This document shows positions 10,016-20,536 of a DNA stretch of 64,000 bases, piece after piece. The notes beneath the pieces are model-generated. The model ran no database searches. It had not been told where the DNA came from and saw nothing but the letters and a program-made list of their open reading frames with translations. Every line of letters starts with the position of its first letter. The first letter of the stretch is position 1. The translations under genes and the position numbers were made by a program. The stretch is from Dichetophora obliterata (taxonomy: Eukaryota; Arthropoda; Insecta; Diptera; Sciomyzidae): the NCBI GenBank assembly GCA_963920525.1, contig OY986437.1, positions 115,064,715-115,128,714 of the forward strand, given 5' to 3'.

Positions 10016-11303
10016 TTGGGGGTTGGAATTCATTTTAAAGGTTTTTTTTCCGGTTTTTGAGCATTTATTTAGAAACAACGGTACAATGTATATTATTCAA
10101 AGTATTGTCCATCGTTAGCTACAACATTTTCCCATCTTTCTGGCAGCATATGGATTCCGCGCCGGAAGAACGATTCGTCTTTTGAGGCAATCCACGAATC
10201 GACCCATTTTTTGGTATCCTCGTAAGAAGTGAAGCGCTGCTCAGCCAAGCCATGCGTCATCGATCTGAATAGGTGGTAGTCGGAAGAGGCTATGTCTGGG
10301 CTATAAGGCGGGTGGGGTAGCACATCCCAATTCAGCGCCTCCAACGTTTCCTTGACGGTTCTTGCAACATGTGGCCGTGCGTTGTCATGTTGAAAAACCA
10401 CTTTGTCGTGTCTTTTGGCATATTCCGGCCGTTTAACCTTTAATGCTCGGCTCAATTGCATCAATTGTTGTTGGTAGCGTTCCCCAGTGATGGTTTCGTT
10501 AGGTTTTAGCAGCTCATAGTACACGACACCCTTCTGATCCCACCAAATACACAGCATAAGCTTGGCGCCATGAATATTCGGCTTGGCCCTCGATGTTGAT
10601 ACATGGCCGGGTGGTCCCCACGATTTTTTTCGCTTAGGATTATCGTAATGGATCCACTTTTCATCGCCAGTGACAATGCGATGCAAAAAACTCTTCCTTT
10701 TATGCCGTTGAAGCAGTTGTTCGCACATGCAAAATCGCCGTTCAACGTCTCTCGGCTTCAACTGGTACGGCACCCAATTTCCTTGCTTTTGAATCATTCC
10801 CATGGCCTTCAAGCGTTTGCCGACCGTTGATAAGTCGACTCCCAATGATTCTGACAATTCTTAAAGGGTTTGACACGGGTCTTCATCGAGCAAAGCCTCC
10901 AATTCCTCATCTTCAAACTTTTTCGGCTGGCCCGGACGCTCTTTGTCTTCCGTATCAAAATCACCACTTTTAAACCGACGGAACCAGTACTTACAAGTAG
11001 AAATCGATGGAGCATAGTCCCCGTAAGCCTCAGTAAGCGTGCGTTGTGCTTCAACCGCTTTTTTCTTCAAATGGAAGCAAAAAAGTAAACATTCCCGCAA
11101 ATTGCGTTTTGTTGGAACGAAAGTCGACATGTTCACAGAGAAAAAAATATATGTTGTTTACACTTCAGTGGAATGACACATACTGAAAAATTAAGCTTAG
11201 ACAATGTGCTTTGAAATGAATATAGTCACAGGTGTGCCCGATGCGATCTATTGATAGTTACGCCATCTCTTAGAAAACCTTTAAAACTAATTCCAACCCC
11301 CAA
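10016..11303 (-). mobile_element. mariner transposon, copy 1
   Basis: A complete 1288-bp unit flanked by TA on both sides. Its inverted ends begin TTGGGGGTTGGAATTMATTT. It carries a transposase on the minus strand with a single premature stop. The other copy at 48802-50086 has the same ends and very similar sequence, so the family was active recently relative to the other elements here. Confidence 0.92.
10093..11130 (-). pseudogene. mariner transposase with one nonsense codon
   Basis: The start is the ATG at 11130 (MSTFVPTKRNLRE). The N-terminal half has the HTH_48-type domain (YWFRRFKSGDFDTEDKERPG). The frame is interrupted by one TAA at 10861-10863, where copy 2 has CAA, and resumes as ELSESLGVDLSTVGKRLKAM. 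The catalytic triad regions are visible: TGDEKWIHYDNPKRKKSW, HDNARPHVA, and SPDIASSDYHLFRSM, which has D but an S where mariners usually keep P. The C-terminus is WENVVANDGQYFE. The total of about 345 codons is the normal mariner length. The enzyme would excise and insert at TA, but this copy is truncated unless the stop is read through. Confidence 0.9.
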
Positions 11304-11309
11304 TATTAT

Positions 11310-11682
11310 TTACTTGAACATAAATTAGTACAGTAAGATACAAAAAGATCTTTAATTAGTACAACGCATAAGAATATCAACTCATGAAATAAAAGGTAGC
11401 ACTTAACGACAGTAATTTTATAGGTAAAAATAAAATAGAAATAAACATAAAAATAAAAAATCATAATCAACAGATGGCAAATAAATATCTTAAAGTTAGA
11501 TAACTAATTATTTATTTATTGTCCCTATATACATATAACATATGATTATTTATAATTAAAATCAAATTGATTAAAACATAAACATTTTAAGGCTTTTATT
11601 AAACTGTTTTAGACGTTCAAAAAATATAACATAATAGATTGCTTTAATTTGTTCGTACTGACGATAGATTTAATATTAAGGG
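11310..11682 (-). other. AT-rich stretch, possibly the 3' end of the adjoining LINE
   Basis: Read on the minus strand, 11682-11590 can be aligned by eye to the C-terminal coding end of the third LINE copy (a KQFNKSLKMF-like stretch). AATAAATAAATAA at about 11507-11520 could be its tail. The match is degenerate and frame-shifted, so this is a weak call. Nothing else is recognised. Confidence 0.3.
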
Positions 11683-12580
11683 GTCGTCCATAAACTACGT
11701 TGCTGATTTTCCAGTTTTTTTACCCCCTCCTCCTGCGTTACTTTTCGTAGTGCTTTCAAAACCCCTCCCCCCCATAAAGTAACGTGACATAAGAAATTAA
11801 TTCATTCGAATTATTATATATTTTGACTAGCTCTGACAATTTTCACTAGTATTAGTGACTAGTATGACTAGATACATTAAAGGAACAATTGGAAAAAAAT
11901 CAATAATTAATATCATCTGTAAAAGCTATTCCATCTGCGATCCAAGATTCGATGCTCTCAATCACTGGGATAGAAGAAGCTGGTAGCTTTGTTGAGGATT
12001 CTTCAAAATAGAATTTTTCATCGGATTCTATGTCGACCCATTCAGGTGAATCCTCATTTCTAACGCAAAGAAATTCACCTGGTCTTTGACAGAGTACCCT
12101 TAAAGGCTGCACCCGAGCTGCACCAGGTTCTGTGTTTTTGTGTAATACAAACTAATGGCAATTCATAGAAGTTTTAAAAACGAAATACAAGCCGCAGGTA
12201 GGACACGACCTTGCACCGATTTCTTCTTTCTGAGAAGGACAGTACATGTCATACGGTATCTCCTTTGATCAAAAACATTCAGGCTTTAACGTCAAAGCCT
12301 GTCGCAAAAGCAAAGACCCAAATCTTTCAGACGTGTGCTGAGATGGTGAAGGAATACCAAAAGGTTCCTGTGTCGAGGGAAAAGGTGGTGGAAGAAATCG
12401 TTGTAACAAAAGTTAACCATCAATTTAGACGATCAAACATAAAAATGTAAGGTTAAAAATTTTTGAAATGTTTGTGTTATTTATTAGAGGTTTTTCGTCG
12501 ATTTTTTTAATTCTTGGTAACGTTACAATATCTAACACCTCCCCCCCTACCGTTACTTATCGTAGTGCATTTTCGGTATT
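11683..12580. mobile_element. Unclassified repeat with GGGGTCGTCCATAAACTACG end, apparently inserted in a LINE
   Basis: The left end reads GGGGTCGTCCATAAACTACG and is followed by C-rich tracts and GTTACTTTTCGTAGTGC. The right side has C-rich tracts and GTTACTTATCGTAGTGC just before the LINE frame begins, so the borders share a motif in direct orientation. It holds two open stretches: 11900-12112 on minus (ending in SIESWIADGIAFTDDINY) and 12211-12450 on plus (VSPLIKNIQALTSKPV and onward). I recognise neither. The LINE frame stops at LIIP on the right border and may resume left of 11683. Confidence 0.45.
12211..12450 (+). CDS. Unrecognised open stretch in the repeat at 11683-12580
   Basis: About 79 codons without an ATG at the start, possibly entered by splicing after a CCGCAG at about 12190-12195. 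It contains CAEMVKEYQKVPVSREKVVE and ends IKM. The amino acid make-up is balanced rather than low-complexity, which is the only reason to record it. It could be a captured exon or part of an element protein. No family recognised. Confidence 0.25.
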   Translation: MHRFLLSEKDSTCHTVSPLIKNIQALTSKPVAKAKTQIFQTCAEMVKEYQKVPVSREKVVEEIVVTKVNHQFRRSNIKM

Positions 12581-14410
12581 ATAAGATTACATGTTCGATT
12601 TGAGGCACAGAAGCGCAATTTTTGATAAAGGTATGAAGGAGTCCTGTAAATAATGAGCTTGTGTAGAAAGATACAGTTTCTCGCGTTCAAATAGCTAATT
12701 ATGCTGCACCCCAAAATATTCTTACTGATTGCAGAGATATGTTCAAAACGACTCAGTCCGTAAACATATCTAGTCGCATCATTAAAGGCTACAAGTATTT
12801 TATGCGCTGAATGTGAATTTAGACAACTGTATACTAGTTCAGAGAATGTGATATATGGCACAATTAATTGAATAGCAAGTCTCTTTTTGGTTTCAATTGC
12901 TGTAAACCTAGCAGATAGCCGAAGGCATCGCAACGTGTAATAGATTTTTCCAACTATACTATTGATGTGAGCAGAACATGACAGTTTTGAGTTAATAAAA
13001 AACCCTAGATTTTTTACTTTATTCACCATTTCCAAACTTTTATTATTTAATAGTATAGGAGGGATTTCAAGGTTGCTAAGTTAATCCTTGGAGATAGGCA
13101 GAACATAAGACTTCTTTGCATTAAGGCAGAGATCATTGTCAGACGCCCACTTACTAATTGCTTTGAGATCGTCATTCAACCTGCAACACAAGTCATCAAG
13201 TAGTCCGACACGGTTTGAACAATACAACTGAATGTCGTCGGCATAAGCATGCATCAACACATCACTGCACACGGTAAAAATGTCATTTATAAAGACACTA
13301 AATAGCAAGGGTCCAAGAATTGATCCCTGTGGCACACCAGTTACAATATCTTTAAGGTCGGAAAATTTATTTTTAATCTTAACTCTCTGCCTTCTACCTT
13401 CAAGATAATTGGCTATTAATTTTACAGCAGCATTGAAGCCAAAAAGTAGCCTAAGCTTCTGATAAGAATAGAGTGATTGACGCAATCAAAGGCTTTGGAA
13501 AAATCCAATAAGCAGAGAAGTGTTATATGTCCTGCATCAAACGATGTTCGGATATCATCAACAGCTTTTAGCATGGCAGTCGCTAAGCTATGCCTAGCTC
13601 TGAAACCAGATTGGTATGGAGATAGAAGGCTATGAGTTTTTAGATGATTATTAATTTGTTTGGCCATGAGAGGGACTCACATATTTTAGAAAATGTAGAC
13701 AGAATGCTAATTGGTCTCTACTCTTTCATAGCAGAAGCGTTTGTAATCTTTACAACTGGAATGACAGTAGCAATTTTCCGCGATTCAGGAAAATACGAAG
13801 TTGTAAAACAATGATTAATTATATGAGTCAACGGTTTAATTGTTAAGGGTAAAATTAACTTTCAAAAACGCAAAGAAATACCATCATCTCCAACAGCATT
13901 TGATTTTATGCTCATAACAGATTTAGTGACGTCATTTATGTCAACATTAGAAAATAAGAATTGATCAAGTTCATGAAACTGACGCTCATTACATTAAAAT
14001 GTGTTATTTCCTAATGATGTATTGGTAAGAAAATAGTCATTAAGAGCATTTGGATCCATATCACACTGATTATTATCTTTGCTACGGACACCAAGTTTAC
14101 GTTTATTTTTCCAAAGATTTTTCGAAGAAAGTGAGCTGTCGAGCTTACTACGAAAGTATTTTTTCTTAGACTGTCGAATTACATACACAGCTTCATTGCG
14201 GGCAATCTTGAACAGTCTCCAATTATCATCAGTGCGATTTTTCTTCCATTTACCATAAAGTTTATTTTTTTTTCATAATAGATGCTTTTACGAATGAGGT
14301 GAACCACGGGCAAGTCTTATTCACAACATTTACTGCACGGAGAGGCCACAAAATTATCAAAAGCAGTTAATACATGCGATGTAAGAACAGTCAATTTGTC
14401 ATCAACAGAC
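12553..14410 (-). mobile_element. CR1/Jockey-group non-LTR retrotransposon, copy 1 (5' truncated)
   Basis: Minus-strand reverse transcriptase in several frame-shifted blocks. In reading order they are: a linker region (KTCPWFTS, DNWRLFKIARNEAVYVIRQ) at about 14400-13994; SPYQSGFRARHSLATAML with CLLDFSKAFDCVNHSIL at 13667-13422; VTGVPQGSILGPLLFSVFIN and the catalytic YADD at 13485-13081; and a C-terminal region with SAHINSIVGKIYYTLRCLRL and ARNCIFLHKLI at 13035-12553. No endonuclease domain remains, so it is 5' truncated at about 14410. The LIIP motif at the left border is where the repeat at 11683-12580 begins. The same family recurs at 23680-24660 and 55957-57042. Confidence 0.82.
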
Positions 14411-14493
14411 ACACAAAACCAACATTCATTTCGAAACACACGAGCACACGTTTATTCTTAATGAGAAAATTAGGCGACGATTGGTTAACAACT

Positions 14494-14562
14494 GCGATGG
14501 TCGAATGGATAAGCCCATGCACTTACACTCACGCGGCCGAGGTTCGAATCTCCAAATGGTGG
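14494..14562 (+). repeat. tRNA-like module heading a palindromic repeat
   Basis: An A-box-like TGGTCGAATGGATAAGC and a B-box-like GAGGTTCGAATCTCC lie about 30 bases apart, the spacing of a tRNA gene. The acceptor stem does not pair well. It is followed directly by the palindromic repeat at 14600-14935, suggesting a tRNA-headed SINE-like or composite element. Confidence 0.5.
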
Positions 14563-14599
14563 TAATTTTTCAATTTCATTTAATGTTAATAATTATTTT

Positions 14600-14935
14600 A
14601 CTTCGAAAATATGCTATATTTCAGCAAAAACTAATCAAAATTTGCTATTTCAATTGGTAATAACTAAGCAAATATTTTCTTAAATTAAGTAAAAATTTGC
14701 TTTTGCAGTTTATAATAACTAAGCAAAATTTTGATTTAACTCAAGCAAATATTTGCTTAGTTATTATAAACTGAAAAAGCAAATTTTTACTTAATTCAAG
14801 CTAATATTTGATTAGTTATTATAAATTGGAATAGCAAATTTCTACTTAATTCAAGCAAATATTTGCTTAGTTATTATGAATTGGAATAGCAAATTTGGAT
14901 TAGTTTTTGCTGAAATTTAGCATTATTTTGAAGTG
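14600..14935. mobile_element. Palindromic repeat built on AAGCAAATATTTGCTT
   Basis: The outer arms are inverted: about 57 bp at 14603-14660, containing ATTTCAGCAAAAACTAATC, pairs with 14877-14935, containing GATTAGTTTTTGCTGAAAT. Between them are about three tandem units built on CAAATATTTGCTTAGTTATTAT, themselves palindromic. The sequence continues to a TTTTCTCCGTGTG motif at about 14990-15001, whose reverse complement CACACGGAGAAAA is similar to the ends of two other fold-backs here. No coding potential. Confidence 0.65.
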
Positions 14936-15009
14936 ACTGAGAATCAAGCGCAAGTTTTGCCTAACCACAATACAAATTTAGCAAACAGTTTTCTCCGTGT
15001 GCGAACATG

Positions 15010-16268
15010 TGTTACACACCATAAGCTATCGAACAAAATTTAGTGTTTTGGTCGAGATTCGCGAAAACCAGCCCTTAATATTATAGTTTTTTTCGACAAT
15101 TAGCCCATTTCAGTATTAAAAAAAGCAAATAAATATATGCATACAATATTTACTTAAATTAGAGGCTATAAATGAATAAGCTTACGTTTAAAGTTTTGCG
15201 ATAATTTTGTGTTTCCAATCTTTAAGCCTTTTGTCGCAATTTTTGCAGAAACTTTTTTGGTAGTTTGTGTGCCTTAACTTTTTAAAGCTGACAGTAAGCC
15301 TACTGAGCTGCTATGACAAAGAAAGGCCATACAAAGCTGTTTTTCTTAGCAAAATTCTACCAAATCCAAATCGCACACGTACGCTGAGAAACTGATATGT
15401 CTGCTCAAAGACGGAAATATGCTATTATAAACGAGGGAGATTGAGTTTCAGGTTCTGTTTCAATAACAGATTTATTTCAATCATCTGTGGGGGCAGCTCC
15501 CTATCGCCATCCCAACAACTAACAAGTTGTAATTCGATTGAGAGCGTGAATGATGGCAGCTGCTGACAACGATTTAAACTTTTTTTTTCATTCCATCGAA
15601 TCCTTGCTGTTGGCAGTACTGAAACGTAATTGATCAAAAATTTTCATACGCTTGTTTTTAGAATCGATTTTAATTTGAGCAGACTTTTGGCACAAAGAAA
15701 AAAAATGTATAAAATGCATTTTTAAAATGTGAAAACATGGCGCTGCGAAAAAAAACATGCTGGCATGCTATGCAAGGGAGTTGTTATATTCATTGATTGT
15801 CATATTTCACAATAATATATTAAAATATAATATATTAAATAAATACTAATAAAAATACTAATTCCCAGTAAATTTCTAGATTTGCTTTAATCTTTTAAGA
15901 GATTTGGAAAAACACATTTTAGATCTTAAAAAGTCTCAAAGCTTCTTAGGAAGTCTTAACTTGCATAAGCTTTGGATCTCAATTCCCAAAAATTGTTCAG
16001 TGTTAATTCTCAAATAATTCCACAAGCGGATTGAGCAAAATATTGATGTTTTTTGGGCTCATACAAAGTTATGATGGAGTGTGAATTAAAGTTGTTTTCC
16101 TTTTTGCCAGAAAGCTGTAGGTCTAAGTTTAAGTATCTTCTCTGTAAAATTGAATAAAAACAACAACGACAAGAAAGTAAGTTTTTTTGGTTGAAAAGTT
16201 AAAACTTTTCAAGTTTTGTGTGCGTTGTATTGCTGTTTGACTTAAAATTCGTTGCCATAGAAAGTTAG
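15010..16268. other. No gene recognised
   Basis: A mixed AT-rich stretch with a short minus-strand open frame (15425-15637) lacking any recognisable motif. No terminal repeats seen. It lies just upstream of the candidate signal-peptide exon and could contain its promoter, but no convincing TATA or initiator pair stands out. Confidence 0.35.
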
Positions 16269-16275
16269 TTGGAGA

Positions 16276-16380
16276 ATGTTGGACAACGCCAGGACGCTGT
16301 TGTTGGTGTTTGCGCTGTGCACGTTTCTGTCTCTTCAACATGTCCAAGCTGCCAAAATATGCGACAAAATATTTTTGTTA
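16276..16380 (+). CDS. Candidate first exon encoding a signal peptide
   Basis: The ATG at 16276 begins MLDNARTLLLVFALC, then TFLSLQHVQAAKICDK. This is a short charged N-region, a hydrophobic core and an A-x-A-like cleavage region followed by KICDK, the shape of a secreted-protein leader. The first 35 codons use balanced, higher-GC codons. Beyond about 16375 the frame turns into T-rich, Cys/Phe/Leu-rich translation typical of noncoding DNA, so the exon probably ends near a weak GTTAAG donor at about 16378. No downstream exon was identified. The product is unknown. Confidence 0.4.
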
Positions 16381-16880
16381 AGCTTTTACGGTTTTACTTA
16401 TATGCTACTTATTGTTCACAGTTTTTGTTGTTGTTGTCGTTGCATTTGTGATGTATTTTTCCTTTCTATCCAACGCAAGGCAATCTTCCTACTGAAAACT
16501 TTTGTTGTACTTACCGCCTCCGGTTGCCTGAAAAATGCTACAAGACAATACTATTCATGTCTTGTTTCTCTAGTTTATTTCATATTTTCTTTTGTTTGTG
16601 TTTTGCCTTTATGCATTTTATCTTTGTTTTCTTTTTTAGATTTATTTATTTTGTGTCAATTATTTTATCTGTTAGCAACAAATAATATACCCAGCTTGGT
16701 TTCGATTTATATTTCCTAAATATTGAATGTTATTGTATGAAATTTATATTGACTTCTTGGTAACTCTGCATCTTAAAATTGTTTTTGTATTGTCAATAAA
16801 TTTAATTTCCCCAAAAATTTCCAAGCTCTTGCTTCAATGTAACTTAAGGCTGGAACAAGGTTTCTCACAGCAACTAGTAG

Positions 16881-17691
16881 CCCAGTGGGCTCCGCAAAAG
16901 AAGGCATGCTAGCACTGCTATAATTTGCGTCAATACACCTTTCATGATCACTGCATTGATGAGTACTTCTGCAAGGCCTACCTTTTGAAGGTTCTGATTC
17001 TTTTCATAGTATTTTATATGAAAAAATTTACAAAAAAAAATTCCAATAAATTTTTTAAATACACAGAACAGTTTGTAAAAAAATGTAGATTTAAAAGAAC
17101 AAAAAATTTTTTTTTTCCGAGTTGGGTCTCGAACCCGGGCACCCGAAACAAACACATTACATATTATATTATATGAAAGTATTTATATGGAAAACTCCAA
17201 GTTTTTCTTATAGTTTTGTATGAAAAAAATTTATAAAAAATAAAAAAAAAAATTTTTAAATACACAGAACAGTTTGTAAAAAATGTACATCTAAAAAAAA
17301 ATTTGTTTTTTGTCCGAGTAGGGTCTTGAACCTGGGCTCCCGAAAGCTTACTTTCAATTGTATTGGTGCAAAATAAGCAATTGATTCTTAACAACCACGA
17401 TAGGCAAGTGGGTAAGACGTCGGACCGCCGCATGAGAGGACCATGGTTAAAATCTGAAATTGTTAGTCTTTTTTATTTCAAGTTGATATTTATATTGCTT
17501 TTCCTTCTAACGTGACTTCTCGAAAGAGCGCTTCTGGCAGGGCTATTTTGAGCAAAGAGAGCGGAAGGCCTGACAAATTTTCCCATTTCATACAAGCAAT
17601 ACATCGGTGTTTGCAAGGAGTGTGGAAGGCCTTTTAAAACCTAACGCAGGCCTGCTAGAAGGCCTTCGGACTCCTGCAATTGCCAACTGGG
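16881..17691. mobile_element. CCCAGT-ended non-autonomous element, copy B (inverted relative to copy A)
   Basis: Starts CCCAGTGGGC and ends GCCAACTGGG, flanked by AG on both sides. Reverse complemented, its parts run in the same order as copy A: the AGGCCTTCCGCTCTC and AGAAGTCACGTTAGAAGG blocks, the tRNA-like module, then two B-box-like halves each followed by A/T tracts. The two copies differ by many substitutions and small indels. Different flanking dinucleotides (AA and AG) argue for two separate insertions rather than one segmental inversion. Confidence 0.7.
17392..17457 (+). repeat. tRNA-like module inside copy B
   Basis: It matches the minus-strand module of copy A. The A-box-like GGCAAGTGGGTAAGACGTC is intact and the GGACCGCCG anticodon-side block is conserved, while the B box has decayed to GGTTAAAATCTG. 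The decay suggests this internal promoter is no longer maintained in this copy. Confidence 0.45.
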
Positions 17692-17699
17692 AGAAAAAA

Positions 17700-18345
17700 G
17701 CAATCACAAACACGCATAAATGCACACACACTCATTCACAAATCTCTGTTGCAATTATTTTTACTCTATTCCGGAAGTTTGTGCCATTTTGCATTGGCAG
17801 CATTGTTTGAAGTGTACCTCCTGCAGTTGCTGGTGTTGCAGCCAGCCGGCACAGTTTGCATTCGACATAATTAATTGTTCTGCCTTGGCAGTACCGTTAG
17901 TTAGTGTTTATACTTAATTTGTGCTGATCAGAGTGGAGTGTGTGTGTATGTGTGTGTGTTGGAGATGGTTGGAGTGTGTCTAAACATTTAATATACACAA
18001 GTATTTAAGATGGCATTAGTTTAGAGGACTGCCGAATGCTTCAGTGAAATAGTTTTAGGCAGGAGACTTTAAGTATTCTAGTTTAAATTTAAGAGAATAA
18101 ATCTTAAGTTTTCAGCGTTTAATGGGTTAAGTTATTTTAAATCTATGTACACAAATTTGTTTTGCACCTTATATTTGATATTAAAGCAAAGAAAGGTTAA
18201 TTTTATAGTTATTGTCTGAAAGGGTCTCACCTCATTTAGTTGCAGTGTTTTTTAGTTCGAAATTAATCGATATATTATTGTTTTAAGAAATTGCATAAAA
18301 ACTAATCATTATTAAGCAAAATGAAAATTCTTTGATATGTATATA
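17700..18345. other. No gene recognised; short (GT)n
   Basis: Mixed AT-rich DNA with a short GT-rich run at about 17936-17962. Open stretches here have no ATG-led recognisable domain. It lies between the CCCAGT element and the Helitron. Confidence 0.35.
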
Positions 18346-18349
18346 GTTA

Positions 18350-20058
18350 CTAGCTGAACCCGGTGTGCTTCGCTACCCCCCTCGTATAAAATAAAATTAA
18401 AAGTATTTATATATTTACAAAAATTTATTTATTAAATTTAATTATTGCAATGCTTCGCCTCTTTTTTTGTTGTACACCAATTAGAATTCAGCACTGAATC
18501 GCATGTAATTTGCTTCATGCTCCCCCTTTTTATTTTTAGACCAATCAAAAAGCAGCAATTGCACAATCAGCTGTTTCGCAGTCAGTTGTGGGAGAATGAG
18601 AATGGGGTTACCCCACTCTCTATTTTAATTAACACGTATTATAAAATCAGCTGTTTTGAAGACAGTGGTGGAAGAAAGAGAATGGGGCTACCCCACTATT
18701 TTAATTAATATGTATTTTAAATTTGTGGTAAAGCCGTTAATAAACGTAGTAAAAAAGTAGGTGCAGAAGTGTGCATGGTCGAAAAATATTATCATGTAAT
18801 AAGTATTCCTGAGTCAAAGCTGAACGCTGTGAAAATTTAAGATCGGTTATCAGGTCCAGCCTCCAATATATCGCAAACAAAGGGGCGTGCTCCGCCCACT
18901 TTTCTTTTGGTACGTATTTCTATTCATGCCAATACCATATATAGCAAATACTGCCGCCGTTGGTCAAAAAATGCCCAAGATATGACGATTTTAAATTTTG
19001 GGTTATATGGGCGAGGCCATGCCCCTTCGTCGACTCACAACTTTATATAGTCAAGAATTTATTATTTCGTTAGAAAGTCCTATTGTGAAAATTTAATGAC
19101 GATAGGTCCAGTAGTTAAGACTATATTGAGATTTTTAATTTTCCTAAAAAGGGGCGTGGTCCCACCCACTTTTCTCCTGGTACGTATTCCTAATTATGCC
19201 TAATTATGCATCAAGGTAGGTCAAAAAATGTCCAAAATATGGCGATTTAAATTTTTGGGTTATATGGGCAGCGCCACGCCCCTTTGTCCAATAAAAACTT
19301 CATATAGCCTATTATTCTTTCATTCATAGTAAAATGCTGTGAAAGTTTCAGGAAGATCGGTCCAAGGGTTTGGCCTCCTATAAAGCACAAACAAACAAAC
19401 AAACAGACAGACAGACATTCATTTTTATATATATAGATTGAAAGCAGATTAATTATAATTAAAGTAAAATGGGGCGAAAAAGGGGGATTTGGTAATAAAA
19501 AATCTATGGCTACCTTACCTGTAGATAAAAAGTATATAAAACTTTAGGTAAATACATATTACAAAAAAAGTACTTTGTGTAGCAAACATTGTTAGTGGTA
19601 TCAGTAAGTATCTGAATTAAAAAAGGGGGCGGTGAAGTGGGCGTGGTTCATAGTAATATGGCGACGTTAACAGTATGAAGAGCAATATACTACCAAATAA
19701 AAAATAATCCGTTGAAAGGAAAAAATTTGTACAGAGAACAAAAAGTTTAAAACTTAAATTTGGCGTGAAAAGGGGCGTGAAAGGGGGCGTGGCGTAAGAA
19801 ATGTTTATTTATACCTCGCCTGGAGTATAATGTGTATACAATTTGAAGTAAATCTGTTAAAAACTATATGGGAGCAATTACATAATTTTAAAAAAGTGGG
19901 CGTAAAAGTGGGCGTGGTCGAAAAAGTGCCCTATTAATCATGCCAGAGTCCCAGTTAAATGCTGTGAAAATTTCAGGAAGATCGGTCCAGAGGTTTGGTC
20001 TCCTTTAAGGTACAAACAAACAAATAAACAAACACACATTCCATTTTATATATATAGA
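18350..20058 (-). mobile_element. Composite non-autonomous Helitron, H1
   Basis: On the minus strand it ends in CACACCGGGTTCAGCTAG followed by T, with a short stem (AGC-GAA against TTC-GCT) just inside. This fits the Helitron 3' rule of hairpin plus CTAG. Two TC-starting 5' ends of the form TCTATATATATAAAA occur: an inner one at 19437 and an outer one at 20058, each preceded by A. Both are followed by the same start (GTCTGTTTG or GTGTTTG, then a GACCGATCTTCC block). The body is full of GGGCGTGG motifs and has no Rep/helicase gene. The same two-part structure occurs inverted in H2. Confidence 0.72.
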
Positions 20059-20209
20059 TAGTTAATTTTTCAACGCTTCCTTTAAAAAAAAAATAACATG
20101 AAAAATGCTTTATATTATATTTTTAACGTCAGCTTTAAAATTATATGAGCTAAAAAATTTGACTCAGGGTGAGCATTATAGTTCAATGTTATATGATTAA
20201 ATATTGTTC

Positions 20210-20272
20210 ATGATAGCTTAGTAATAACACGCTTGACTGTTACCCAGGCGACTCAGGTTTGAGTGCCACCAA
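20210..20272 (+). repeat. tRNA-like module
   Basis: TAGCTTAGTAATAACACGC resembles an A box, and CAGGTTTGAGTGCC about 30 bases on resembles a B box, with CTTGACTGTTACC in the anticodon-arm position. A CCA-like string follows, then a T/C-rich tail. The acceptor stem is not convincing. Very similar wording (CGCGCTTGACTGTCGC) recurs in the module at 54070. Confidence 0.45.
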
Positions 20273-20470
20273 GGTCATGGTCTTTCTTTCCTTCTTTCTT
20301 TTCAAAATTACTTGACCGAGCTTCTTGTTGTGTTGTTGTGCGTGTCATTAAATGTAAGTATGCAATTGAATGCTAACTGGTCCCACGTGATTCTAAACGG
20401 CTAAGAACATGTCTTAATAAGCTTTATATGCCAATTTAACTTTCTGGGGTTTCCCCATTGTCTGCAAAAA

Positions 20471-20536
20471 GGTGACAGTGGGATTGAACCTGGACTATCT
20501 TTGCTTAAAGGTTACGCAAGTATGCCACGGCCGTTC
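20471..20536 (-). repeat. tRNA-like module, minus strand
   Basis: Read on the minus strand: GGCCGTGGCATACTTGCG in the A-box position and CCAGGTTCAATCCCACTG as the T arm, which pairs well. It lies 200 bp from the previous module in opposite orientation. Confidence 0.45.

Noticed and set aside
16380..16719. Continuation of the signal-peptide frame to 147 residues
   Set aside because: Composition becomes Phe/Leu/Cys-rich as expected from T-rich noncoding DNA, and codon balance is lost, so I end the exon early.
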